From Phyllostachys edulis (lineage: Eukaryota > Streptophyta > Magnoliopsida > Poales > Poaceae), in contig CM070548.1 of the NCBI GenBank assembly GCA_036346405.1, forward strand, positions 86,945,333 to 87,009,332: a stretch of 64,000 nucleotides of DNA, in the 5' to 3' direction. Positions 33,796 through 43,352 of this stretch are shown here, in pieces. Under the pieces are notes generated by a model. The model searched no databases. It was given only the letters and a program-made list of their open reading frames with translations, and was not told the DNA's origin. Numbering within the stretch: the first letter of the stretch is position 1; every line of letters begins with the position of its first letter. The position numbers and the translations under genes were made by a program.

Positions 33796-33878
33796 GTCGA
33801 TTGACTGGAGTGTGCCATTTGTTTCATGCCTTGGAGGACGGCATGAAACAAAGGCACACTCAAGTGTGTCAGATCGAC
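33796..33878. ncRNA. miRNA-like hairpin 2
   Basis: The arms GTGTGCCATTTGTTTCATGCC (in part) and GGCATGAAACAAAGGCACAC pair with one bulged base around a nine-base loop (TTGGAGGAC). The stem extends outward to GTCGAT / ATCGAC. The left arm has lost a few bases compared with hairpins 3 and 4. I assign no known family. Confidence 0.5.
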
Positions 33879-34006
33879 GAAGGAAATGCTAAGCAAAGGT
33901 TTAATCTGTAGGGCTCGCCGCCTCCCCGCCTCCTATTATGTGCTCTCGAAGGAGAGTAGCTAAAGAACAAGTCTTTGCCATCTCAATCCTATTGTCTATA
34001 TATTCA

Positions 34007-34095
34007 TCGACCTCGACACACCGGAGTGTACCATATGCTTCTTGCCTTGGAGGATTGGCAAGAAGTAAAGGTACACTCAAGTGTGTCAGATCGAC
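34007..34095. ncRNA. miRNA-like hairpin 3
   Basis: The same fold as hairpin 2 with paired base changes: GTGTACC / GGTACAC replaces GTGTGCC / GGCACAC, and CTTGCC / GGCAAG replaces CATGCC / GGCATG. The loop TTGGAGGATT is nearly the same as in hairpin 2. The outer stem TCGACCTCGACACAC / GTGTGTCAGATCGA is intact, with small bulges like a plant miRNA precursor. Confidence 0.55.
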
Positions 34096-34505
34096 AAGGA
34101 AATGCTAAGCAAAGGTTTAATCAGTAGGGCTCGCCTCCCCCGCCTCCTATTCTAACACTCCTTAATCAACGGCAAAGGTTTAATGCTTCATGTACGTAAG
34201 ACTAGCCTTTAATGAAGACATAGAAACAAAATAGAATCAAGTAAAATAGACATAGCAAATAATCATAAATAATTCCAAAGATAAATATGAAACAATTAAT
34301 CTCAAGAAGAAGTACAGAGGTTGACTATAGAGATCAAGATGGCAAATGAAAAGTTGAATGAGCTCATCTGACTACTAACATTCCTAACACTCCTTAATCC
34401 ACCAAACTTCTATTCTAACACTCCTAACACTCCTTAATCCACCAACTTCTCTTGTGATCTTTGTATAGATAGAAACTAGTGATACAAATCTTTGCTCGAG
34501 CCTAC

Positions 34506-34603
34506 TTCATCGAAGCTCGACACCTTTGGAGTGTACCATTTGCTTCTTCGTGGAGGATTGGCACGAAGCAAAGGTACACTCAAGTGTGTCAGATCGACGA
34601 AGA
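34506..34603. ncRNA. miRNA-like hairpin 4
   Basis: The arms pair from CTTCATCGAAGCTCGACAC / GTGTGTCAGATCGACGAAG at the base to TTCGTG / CACGAA at the tip, around loop GAGGATTGG. The core GTGTACC / GGTACAC is as in hairpin 3. It sits in the third-preserved repeat unit and has the same downstream AATGCTAAGCAAAGG word. Confidence 0.55.
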
Positions 34604-35064
34604 AAATGCTAAGCAAAGGTTTAATGCTTCATGTACGTAAGACTAGCCTTTAATGAAGACATATTGATTGATGATATTATGTGCTCTCGTAGGAGAGTAG
34701 CTAAAGAACAAGTCTTTGCCATCTCAATCCTATTGTCTATACTCTTCATTAAATGAATATGATAATATAAATTCAAACTATGAGCTCTAAACAATACTTT
34801 GCTTAATCGTCCAAACGATCTCAAGCTCATAACTAAAAACAGATTAAACTTCCGATCAAACAGAGGTTGACTACAGAGATCAAGATGGCAAATGAAAAGT
34901 TGAATGAGCTCATACAGACTACTAGAAGAATCACAAACTAGTCATTAGATTACCAACTAAAACCTAATACTCTCAATGAATCAACATGAAGAATCGTAAT
35001 AACTAGCTTTCAACCAAAGTAACCAATTAACAAGACATCATATTGATAGTAGCAAGTAATACAA

Positions 35065-35325
35065 TAGAGCTCAAGTATGAACTAACTATCACATTCAATC
35101 TCAAGATAAGATGAGTTCATCACAGAGCATGTCAACAAAGCCCACCGATCAATTTGCAATGTAACGATGAGCTCAACCGAAAGTAACCAATTAACGATGA
35201 GATCATATTGACAAGAGTAAGTAATACAATAGAGCTCAAGTATGAACTAACTATCACATTCAATCTCAAGATAAGACATAGTTCATCACAGAGCATGTCA
35301 ACAAAGCCCACCGATCAACAAAGCC
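35065..35325. repeat. Direct duplication, about 168-bp spacing
   Basis: A segment running from AATACAATAGAGCTCAAG through CATCACAGAGCATGTCAACAA occurs twice (about 35067-35152 and 35227-35321). The preceding AACCAATTAACRA word is also shared. It lies between the hairpin region and the leader; nothing coding is seen in it. Confidence 0.75.
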
Positions 35326-35349
35326 GAATCGCCACAGAGGAGCAATACT

Positions 35350-35803
35350 CACAGAGAGGATGCCGCACAAGAACTCACGGTGCAAGGAGGAGGCCGACAC
35401 GGGAGGAGGACGGCTGGGGAGAAGGCGGGCAGAGAGGAGGAGGCCCACACGGGAGGAGGACGGGCAAGGCCGAGGCCTGAGGCGGCGACGCCGGGGCTTA
35501 CGGCCAGGAGGTGAACAGGGCGCCGTGGTGGGGGGCGGCGGCACCGAGGTTGAAGGCGCCGAGGTGGGCGGCGGCACCGAGGTTGAAGGCGCCGAGGTCG
35601 GCGCCGAGGTTGGGGGCGCGCCGAGGTGGGCGGGCGCGCGAGGTGGGGCGCGCCGAGGTTTGGGCGGCGGTGCCGAGGTCGTAGTCGGCGGTGAACTACC
35701 AAGCAGCCCTAAACCCTAGAGGAGGCGAACGAGCGCGAGAGCCTAAGGGCGCGGAGAGAAGTGACAAGTGAGAGCAAAACCCTAGCGTTTCTCGCCTTTA
35801 TAA
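35350..35803 (-). promoter_or_regulatory. CACTA-2 promoter and GC-rich leader
   Basis: On the minus strand a TATA box (CTTTATAAAGG, 35795-35805) is followed by ACGCTAGGGTTTTGC and ACTTGTCACT, which parallel CACTA-1 at 23720-23755. A very GC-rich leader with repeated GGCGCCGAGGT-type units (35530-35645, plus-strand view) comes next. A GTGAGT-type donor lies at its end (about 35378). It is placed to drive the broken gene at 30480-33520 through a first intron that holds the hairpins. I see no clear start codon in the leader. Confidence 0.5.
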
Positions 35804-35809
35804 AGTATA

Positions 35810-36000
35810 TCACAGACGGTTTATAACGAGAACCGCTCAGGATAATATTATCACGACGGTTCTATAAAAGAACTGCTCAGGATAATCACTGCACGGTTTT
35901 AACTACAACCGCTGCAGGATATGAACGTATCACGAGCGGTTTTAACTAGAACCGCTCAGGATTCCTTTTCACAGACGGTTATACAACGGAACCGCTCGTG
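35810..36000. repeat. Internal array of CACTA motifs
   Basis: Six to seven motif pairs (TATCACNGACGGTT / AACCGCTCNGGATA) lie directly upstream of the leader TATA box, away from the element end. Binding of a TNPA-like protein here would act on the promoter. Confidence 0.75.
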
Positions 36001-36990
36001 ATAACTCTCTTCATTTTCCGCGTGTCTCTTCGTCTTCATTTTCCTGCGTGTGTCTCTTCGTCTCACGATCACACGGCGCGGCTTCATCTCTTCATTTTCC
36101 AACATCGCCATGACTCCCCAAATATCTCTTCGCCTCCGCTCCGCTTTAGAAATTGTTCTATATATAGATGTGTCCCTTCTACAATGTATTTCACACAACC
36201 TCCTTGATCCCCTTTCTCCACAAAACAGAAATGGTCTGCCTCCTCTTCAGACACGATCAGACGCAAGATCTCTCACAGACGTTGAGTCGGCCGCGGAAGA
36301 ACACTATTTCAACAATGTCTTCACTCCTCCGTCCGAGAATTTGCCGAGCGGTGACGCCACCTTCCGCCGCCTTGACATTCTCCTCCGCCGTGTCTTCCGG
36401 TGATCTCCCACTTTCGGCGAAGTTTACCGTGTCGCCGACGTGGTCCTCCAAAACGGTTGCACGCCTCTGTGAGGCTTGTCGCCACTTGATCGCTTAATCA
36501 AGGCAAAGAAGCGATCGATTCGACCAAAGCCGAGACCCTCAAAGAGAAGAGAGCCTATGGGCTCTCTTCGACTTGATTCAACAATCGAGGGTCTTGGGAC
36601 ACACTCGAACGAGCAGCGGCCAATGAGTGGACGATTTCAGATTCGCTCGATCTTAAACCGTCCGCCACGCCGCCGCCACTGAAGTATTGAAGACGGAGAT
36701 AGTAGCCTACCTCCACCACTAGATAGGTTTCTAGTTTTTAATCTTTTGTAAGCTCGCCACGTTGTTTGGCTATATATATGAAAATTCCAAAATTAAAAAA
36801 AGTTTGGAGGAGAAGTTACTATATCTATTTGCCCATAGTAAGAGCTAGATCCTCATCCCATCTGTCTTGAAGTGTGGAGGTATGTTGATCCGGAGCCGGC
36901 AGGGGTCGGCCGTTGCTTGCTCGCAAGAAGGGCAGAGAGGCGGTCCCGCATCGCAAGAAGCGGCAATGGACACAGACGCCTAGATCTTGG
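36001..36990. other. CACTA-2 right interior, no gene recognised
   Basis: Open stretches on both strands (for example 36050-36403 plus and 36257-36451 minus) overlap one another and have no domain I recognise. A TATA-like CTATATATATG lies at 36769-36779. The region may once have held an equivalent of the small gene of CACTA-1, but I see no clear sequence match. Confidence 0.35.
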
Positions 36991-37320
36991 CGAGGATATC
37001 ACAAACGGTTCTTCATAAGAATCGCTCAGGATAACTCAGTATCACTGAGCGGTTCTAAATAAGAACCGCTCAGGATACTACACGCATTTGTTGTAACGTA
37101 AAACCGCTCGTGATTAGGGGATTATCAAAGACGGTTTGTGAATAGAACCGCTCAGTGATACTTCATGACGGTTCTATTTCTCAACCGCTCAGGATAGCCG
37201 ACTATCACAAACGGTTCTAAAAAATACCGCTCGTGATAGTTGTTCCCGACAATTTTGGCCTGACCGATTTAATACGACGGTTCCAAAGGAACCGTCTGTG
37301 ATGGGGCGTCTACTATAGCC
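36991..37320. repeat. CACTA-2 right subterminal repeats
   Basis: About ten motif pairs run to the terminal inverted repeat and end with AACCGTCTGTGATGGGGCG close to the tip. Confidence 0.85.
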
Positions 37321-37800
37321 TGTTTTGTAGTAGTGTAAAGTCGTGTGGATGTTGTAGTAAATCTCTTTTAGTGATGCAGTAAATCTCTTTTAGTAAACGC
37401 ACAGAGATGTTTTATTTTGCGAGACCTATATCATTTTGTTACTCTCGTCGTCACCAAGCTACCGGTGAAAATCGTTTGTGAATCAGAGTTTTCAATCAAA
37501 AGTTATGATTACAACAAGAAAAGAAACATTCACGTACAAACAATGAACATATTCTTGATAGTTGGTTTTTACTGGTTGGCTAAGATGACGATAACATCAT
37601 GTAGAGATTGCAGTAAATCTCTTTTAGCGATTCATTAAATCTCTTTTAGTAAATGCTTAGAGATGTTTTATTTTGCAAGACTTACATCATTCTGTTACTC
37701 TCATCGTCACAAAGCTACTGGCGAAAATCGTTCGTGAATCAAGCTTCCAATCATAATTTATGGCTAAAACAAGAAAAAAATGTTCATGTAAAAAACAAGA

Positions 37801-39365
37801 AACATATTCTTGCTAGTTTGACATGGGTACCCATAAAAACCTGATCTAAAGCAACTTGCCAACATGACCCTTCAAGCTAACAATACTTTTGCTGAGTCAA
37901 CTGTTTTTCATAGTTCTAGGCCATTTTTGAGGGCATACCCCATATGTCATTTCATTTCACGTCTTCGTGGATCCATGTAAGACAGGCATAGATTAGAGTA
38001 GCTATCCGAGAAGGATATGTGTATGAAAGTGATAATATACAGTATATCACACTTACTGTTGGGATGATATCATATCAAAGGTATTTCCCTGTAGACACAC
38101 TTCAATATTGATTAACACTACTAGCAATGGTGGTACTAAAAAAGCGGAAAAACAATGTACATGTACACAAACCAAAACGACGTTGTGTGGCTCATATATT
38201 GTAGTGATAGATTTTGCCAAAACTTATGTAAGTTTGTTTTATTCTATTAGGATAACATCCATGCAGATCTTTCTTTGGGAAGGGCTTCAAGGTTCTTAAA
38301 AAGAGTAAAAAAAACGCAGGACGAAGGCGCTAACCCACTACTGAGATACTAACAATATTGTTTTATGATTTACTCATTGTAGTTTTCAATTTTTTTGTCT
38401 TGATTTAATTGTTCTACACTTCTAGTGGCTACGGAATTCATCACGTATTTGACCCTCTAACACCATGCATTTACAAAAATGACCCCCATACCGGTTTTTT
38501 TGCAAATCTAGTCCCCCTCCCCCTCTTACCGCGGTGGGTGAGCTTGGAAGGCGTTCAATAAAATCTCGCCGGCAGACGGCGATCATGAATCGCCACTTAT
38601 CAAGCCGGCCATCATGAAGCCTCTTCCCGCCACGGACCTTGATAAGTGGCGGTCCCACACTGGCGCTCTCTCAGGGTCTTTCACGCTCGGAGAGCTGAGT
38701 GACATTCCGCGCTCCCCGACCGCGGAATGAGGGAGAGGGGTCTAAAAATACAATTTTGTGTGAAAAGAGGCTAATTTAGGAGAAAAAAACAGTTGAAAGG
38801 CCATATATGCAAAAGATTCCTTCAGAGTTCAGGTGTTCTTCCAAAGCTTCAAATGTAATGTTGATAGGATGCAGTGCAGCCGTGCCGGTCATGTAAAACA
38901 GTAAAAACGTACTATTTGTTGGGCCGGCCCAAGCTATTTAACACATCCAACTTCAATTACAAACATTGGAGCTTTTTAGGCCAGCAAACCTGAACTAGGT
39001 CTTCACCAGGACGTGCCGATAAGAGTTGGGTTAAAAAAACTAAGCCTTTTAAACTAAGCCCAAGTCAGCAGCCCAGCCCAGCCCAGGTCTATCATGGAAC
39101 AGCTCGTAATACGATCCAATAGCAACTGGACACGTGATGCTTCGTGTATGTGACGATGACCATTCTTCTAGTCTTGGCTTGTCCCAGCGGTTACTTGTAC
39201 GACAACCATGCAACGCAACTGACGCAGAAAGAGGCGCTACCTGTCGGTGCGATGTGACCACCATTGGAACCCCCTACAAATCGAAACGACCTCACCGACA
39301 GCTCTGCCCCACCTTGGTGGGCCCCACATCGGTCTGCGTCTTGGTCTTCTACCGATGCCCCGTAG
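37801..39365. other. Intergenic region upstream of the host gene
   Basis: No gene is recognised. A patch at 38430-38790 with GACCCTCTAACACC, a GC-rich centre and GGGTCTAAAAATAC has the look of a MITE-like insertion, but I could not pair its ends. GGCCCA-type words (39058-39084, AGCCCAGCCCAGCCCAGG) close to the host gene may belong to its promoter. Confidence 0.4.
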
Positions 39366-39376
39366 TATTTATATCC
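39366..39376 (+). promoter_or_regulatory. Putative TATA box of the host gene
   Basis: TATTTATATCC lies about 490 bp before the splice donor at 39864, after a GC-rich stretch with GGGCCCCAC. A start site near 39400 would give a long leader. A start nearer 39760, in the CT-rich CTCCCCTCCGGCTTCCTTCC stretch, is also possible. Confidence 0.4.
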
Positions 39377-39754
39377 TCGTGACTAATTCGGAATTTTTAA
39401 TTTCGCAATCAGCGTGTCACTCCCTATCCGCTGGAGAAAAATTCTATGGGACGGGACCTCACCGTGAGGTCCCGCCCATCCGCCATCCACTCTCCCTCTC
39501 CCTCCTGATCCAAGGGCCTGGAGAAGGATGTCTCACAGGAGGGCGTGCTCCAGAGAAATATTTGCCCTATCCGCTAAAGAAGCCGAGACAGCGAGAGGCT
39601 GAAATGCTGATTGGTGCAAAGCTCGGTCCATGGACCGGTGACGGTACGGAACCGCTCATCTACGCAGGACACTGGATAGGTGTGGAAACGTCTATCTGGT
39701 CTGGGTCCACCGTAAGGACACGCCGCCCGTGAGACCAGGTAGGCCAAAATACAA

Positions 39755-39864
39755 GATATCGTCAACTTGTCTTTGTGTCCTTCTTGCTCCCCTCCGGCTT
39801 CCTTCCTTCCTTGGCCCAAGCGATCTCTCTTCGCGTCTCCATCCATCCCAGGTCTCATCTCCCG
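39755..39864 (+). other. Non-coding first exon of the host gene
   Basis: A pyrimidine-rich stretch typical of plant 5'UTRs ends with the donor CCG|GTGAGT at 39864. The sequence after it is T-rich and intron-like. The left edge is arbitrary because the start site is not known. Linkage to the exon at 50082 is inferred from strand, phase-free 5'UTR splicing and absence of another gene between them. Confidence 0.45.
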
Positions 39865-40604
39865 GTGAGTTCTCCAAAGCCCGAACCCATCTCGGTATCT
39901 CCATCTCTGGGATCTGCGTTTGATTTCTATTGCTAACTGATACGTTTCGATCAAACTGCAAGCTGTACTGCGCTCGTAGGATTCTGTGTGTTATTGGTCG
40001 GGTATGTGGTTCGTTCCTTTCTTGGTGTGTTGGATCTTGAGGTGTCTTGCGTGAGCTGCGAATTTCTGCAGAGGGAAGGGCTTAGGAGTTGGGAAGCTGT
40101 TGATGGATTGGGGATTACCAATCTCTGCTTGGTTTTGATGTATGCTGAGCAGCCATGCTCATCTTCTGTTATTTGAACGGGGAGTAGTAGTCTTTTCTTT
40201 GTCTTGCAATGAAATGGATACAAGCTGTTGAGAGCTGTTCGGTTTCGTTATTGATTTGGTGTGTACTGTGGAATGAATGGGTTGGATACAGGATACTTGG
40301 ATTCTGTTAGGCTGTGAAACTCGTGGTATCTTATCTTGATTGGCCGTAGAAGGCTATTCTTAGGCATACTGTTGGTCCAAAATTAGGTCAACGGATAGGG
40401 TGTCCAACCCTTCGTTATTACTGGCTCCGTTCTGTGAATGGTTGGTGTTGAAACACAGAATTGCCTGAGCCTTTGGCGAATAAGTGAATCAAATAAAGCC
40501 TGATTTGCTGGTATTTATAAAGCTAAACAAACCTCCCTGCCTTGGGGGTTGTGGGAAGAACCAACCACTATCTTCGTTAGAGGTCCATCAAAGGAACTAT
40601 ACTC
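39865..40604 (+). other. 5' part of the host gene intron
   Basis: T-rich intron-like sequence without repeats I recognise, up to the LTR at 40605. A CTGCAG|AG acceptor-like site near 40072 could define an alternative exon, but nothing confirms it. Confidence 0.4.
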
Positions 40605-41447
40605 TGTTATGGAGTAAAGTGCGAGGCGCCGTAGCAGCGCCCGAGCAGCACCACGGTGCTGTAGCGACGTGTGAACAGCACGATGTTACTGTAGTGGCGC
40701 GTGAACGGTGCCCCGTTGATACTGTTGATACTGTGTTGATACTGTTGATACTGTGCCGCCGTTATTTTTCATACACGCTCATTGGTTTTCTAGGATAAAG
40801 AATAGTTAGTTAGGTAGGTTATTTTGGGATTTCTTATCTATCAAGTTATTGTTATGGATATGATCTTATCTATGGGCGGAGCTGGTGCTGGGCCAGGCCT
40901 CGGGTAGGCCCAACCACTTTTGGCCCAAAGTCAGATTTCCATGTTTTTTCCAAAGACTTTTACATGGTATTTTGACCTTGGGCTTTGAGCCATTGCCTCG
41001 GAAGCCCGAGGCCTAGCTCCGTCCCTGATCTTATCTATTAGGAAGGTTATGTTTAATAGTTGGAAAGATTAGATTGGATTGCTAGGTTTCTTTACAGATT
41101 ATTTCTTAGGCGTTAAGTCGGGTTGCCCCTATAAAAGGGATATCATGTACCCGAGGCCTAGCTCCGCCCCTAATCTTATCTATTAGGAAGGTTATTTTTA
41201 ATAGTTGGAAAGATTAAATTGGATTGCTAGGTTTCCTTACAGATTATTTCTTAGGCGTTAAGTCGGGTTGCCTCTATAAAAGGGATATCATGTATCTATT
41301 GTCAATCAAGTAAGGAATAAATAAGGTTCTTTGTCTCTCATCTTCCTCTTCAACTAAGCCTCTGAGCCTTGGCGGTGGCATGACTAACCGTTCAAGGGCG
41401 AGTGACCTACCCTTGGTTCTCGGACCCGTAACCCAACAGTTACCACA
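40605..41447 (+). repeat. Left LTR of the gypsy-derived element, with MITE and duplicated promoter
   Basis: Compared with the right LTR start, this copy has a 152-bp MITE at 40874-41025 and a 145-bp tandem duplication (41008-41152 and 41153-41297). The duplication carries the last bases of the MITE, so it came later. Each duplicate contains a TATA box (CTATAAAAGGG at about 41130 and 41276). The LTR ends CCACA at 41447. The GTTGATACTGTTGATACTGTG repeat at 40716-40755 is a further small expansion. Confidence 0.75.
40874..41025. mobile_element. 152-bp MITE in the LTR
   Basis: The ends GGGCGGAGCTGG and (reverse) GGGACGGAGCTAGG are inverted repeats that extend inward through GCCTCGGG. A 13-bp exact repeat, TGATCTTATCTAT, lies on both sides (40861-40873 and 41026-41038). 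The right LTR has only one copy of that site and no insert. Terminal sequence and long duplication suggest a Mutator-type MITE, although 13 bp exceeds the usual 9-11. Confidence 0.75.
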
Positions 41448-41452
41448 ATATT

Positions 41453-41464
41453 TGGTATCAGAGC
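41453..41464 (+). promoter_or_regulatory. Primer-binding site of the gypsy-derived element
   Basis: An exact TGGTATCAGAGC lies five bases after the LTR end at 41447, complementary to initiator tRNA-Met. Confidence 0.8.
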
Positions 41465-41796
41465 CACTCACCAAGGCTTCTGGTGCTAAACTATCTCCCT
41501 TCGCCATGTTGAAGGCTGGCAACGAAAAGATGATGGCCTCAATTGACAACATGATGGCCATCATCGAAAAAACGTGGGCATTGATGGTCAAGTTGAAGGA
41601 GCAGGAGGCGTCGCGTGCCATTGCAATGGTGGCGCTATCATCACCTTCCTCAACGGCACCACCTACACCACCCCAGTGGGCATCACTGCCCTTGGTTGCA
41701 CCCCCGGTGTGGCACCGCTGGAGGAAGGATGCCGCTGTCCAGCGGCGATCTTTTTCACATGACCAACCGATGTTGTGCCATAGGCAAAGCAAAGCG

Positions 41797-42034
41797 TGTT
41801 AAACAATACGGTTCGTGTACGTATTGTTATCTGTAAACAGATTGTAATCAGATACGTTTTCACCTTCCAAATATCTATCGGTATCTTCCAAACCGATATC
41901 AGTATAGATAAGGAAACCGAAGTATGTTGTGTTCGGTTGTAACTACTGTTCATTGTAAGATTCAGTATAAATAGAGATGATGGCACCATCCTTACGTTGC
42001 AAGTGCTGAATCCAATCTATTCTCTGTCTTTTCA
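41797..42034 (+). repeat. 5' LTR of the Hopscotch-like element
   Basis: TG...CA termini; a TATAAATAG box lies at 41966-41974. The gag ATG follows only ten bases after its end. Confidence 0.88.
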
Positions 42035-42043
42035 GCTTCCTCA

Positions 42044-43030
42044 ATGGCAACAATTTTTGCAGTTTCTAACTCCGGGACGACGAACTCATCGTCTGGCGGT
42101 GGCGTCAGCATCTCTACTGGTCTCTTGCCGATGCCGTCTTTTGGCCACTTGATCAATATCAAGTTGGGCCGAGAGAATTACCTTCTCTGGAGGGCACAAG
42201 TTCTGCTGTACTTGCGAGGACAACAGCTACTGGGATTTTGCGATAGATCAAATGCTGCGCCGGCGACAATGATCACGCAAACTTCTACTGAAGGTGAAGT
42301 TTCCCAAGTGATGAACCCTGCCTATCAGGTTTGGCTGCAACAAGATCAATTAGTGCTGATTTTTCTCCTGTCATCTCTTTCCCCTGAGATACTCGCACAA
42401 GTGTTTTTCATGACAACGACAACTGAAGTCTGGACTGCTCTGGAGCGTATGTATGCATCCCAGTCCAGAGCAAGAACCATGCAAATTCGCATGGAACTTT
42501 CCAATACTCGGAAGAAAGACTCAACTGCTACAAAATATTTTGGCAAGATGAAGTCCCTTGCCAATACATTGGCAGCAGCAAGACGTCCACTTCATTATGA
42601 AGAATTGATCTCCTATATCCTCTGTGGTCTTGACTCCGATTACAATCCATTGGTGACATCAATGTCGACCAGAGTTGATCCGATTAGCCTTACTGATCTC
42701 TATGCTCATCTCTTGTGTTTTGAGAGTCGACTTGACAAACAAAATTCGATTTTTCATCAAAATTCTGGTTTCCAGTCTTCAGCTAATGCAGCATCTCACG
42801 GCCAAGGTGACACCAGGTGTAGTCGTGGACGAGGATGCGACAACAACGCTGGTGGCCGTGGTCGTGGCCGAGGTCAAGGTGATGGGCGTGGGCGCAACAA
42901 TAGCTCTAATTATGGAGGTGGCTAGCCGACTTGTCAAGTGTGTGGCAAGATAGGACATGTTGCCATGAAGTGTTATCATAGATTTGATCACTCATATCAA
43001 TCTGATGATAATAATCATATTGCGGTAGCA
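42044..43030 (+). pseudogene. gag: Hopscotch-like gag, broken
   Basis: The frame opens at ATG 42044 with a copia gag N-terminus (FGHLINIKLGRENYLLWRAQ, residues about 32-51). A UBN2-type capsid domain follows with LSSLSPEILAQV and VWTALERMYA, then a Gly/Arg-rich tail (RGRGRGQGDGRGR). A TAG at 42923-42925 stops it after 293 codons. In the same frame, beyond the stop, lies an intact CCHC zinc knuckle (CQVCGKIGHVAMKC, 42932-42973). One nonsense change therefore separates the knuckle from gag. Confidence 0.88.
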
Positions 43031-43352
43031 GCGTCCTCAGACTTCTATGGAGTGGATCATCAATGGTACTCTTAACACAAGAGCCACTGATCATATCATC
43101 GCCTACCTTGACAAGCTTAATCTCAAGGAGAAGTATATGGATCAAGATCAAGTGCAAACAGCCAGTGGAACATGTATGCTTATTAAGCACATTGGTCATT
43201 CAAACATTATCATCCCTAACCAAACATTGCATCTTAACAATGTTCTTCATGTTCCTCAAGCTTCTAGAAATCTTCTTTCAATCCATCGCCTTACTTCTGA
43301 TAATGATATTTTCCTTGAGTTTCATCCTAATCATTTTTTGATTAAGGATTAG
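43031..43352 (+). pseudogene. pol: Hopscotch-like protease, broken
   Basis: A +1 or equivalent shift relative to gag leads to the protease frame. The active-site region reads NTRATDHI (about 43068-43091) where DTGATDHI is expected, so both the catalytic Asp and the Gly are changed. The LHVPQASRNLLSI segment typical of copia proteases follows at 43246. It ends at a TAG after 43349. Confidence 0.8.

Larger units (their letters stand above)
33628..34920. repeat. Degenerate tandem repeat carrying hairpins
   Basis: A block with AGAGGTTGACTATAGAGATC and AATGAAAAGTTGAATGAGC occurs at about 33688-33742, 34316-34370 and 34862-34915. Each copy is followed by a CCTTAATCCAC stretch or an equivalent. A second shared block, GGAGAGTAGCTAAAGAAC with GTCTTTGCCATCTC, recurs at 33951 and 34690. 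The repeat period is about 550-630 bp. The three miRNA-like hairpins sit on these units, each followed by AATGCTAAGCAAAGGTTTAA. Confidence 0.75.
29792..37335. mobile_element. CACTA (En/Spm) element CACTA-2
   Basis: The left end CACTACTACAGGAACC at 29792 and the right end (inverse CACTACTACAAAACAGG from 37335) form the terminal inverted repeat, and TAA flanks both (29789-29791 and 37336-37338). It shares its terminal sequence and the ACAGACGGTT-type subterminal motif with CACTA-1, so the two are one family. At 7.5 kb it contains a decayed minus-strand gene (30480-33520), a GC-rich leader near 35.4-35.7 kb with its own TATA box, and a tandem-repeat region with three hairpins. I found no TNP2-type transposase. 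Confidence 0.92.
29640..37800. mobile_element. Further copies of the foldback family, split by CACTA-2
   Basis: Sequence related to the foldback family abuts CACTA-2 on both sides. On the right, 37339-37550 and 37595-37795 are two tandem, inverted-orientation copies of the block with CTCTTTTAGTGATGCAGTAAATC, GTTACTCTCGTCGTCACCAAG and a CAAAACAAG-like end. The left part, 29640-29791, is more diverged (CAGTAAAATGTAACGCGACGG). CACTA-2 entered this older repeat cluster. Confidence 0.5.

Noticed and set aside
35349..35719. Arg/Pro-rich and Gly/Glu-rich frames of about 118 codons
   Set aside because: Low-complexity GGCGCCGAGGT repeats give open frames on both strands. I treat it as leader sequence of the CACTA gene.
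41663..41989. Minus-strand frame overlapping the copia 5' LTR
   Set aside because: It crosses the LTR border and an unrelated element; no single sequence can have encoded it.
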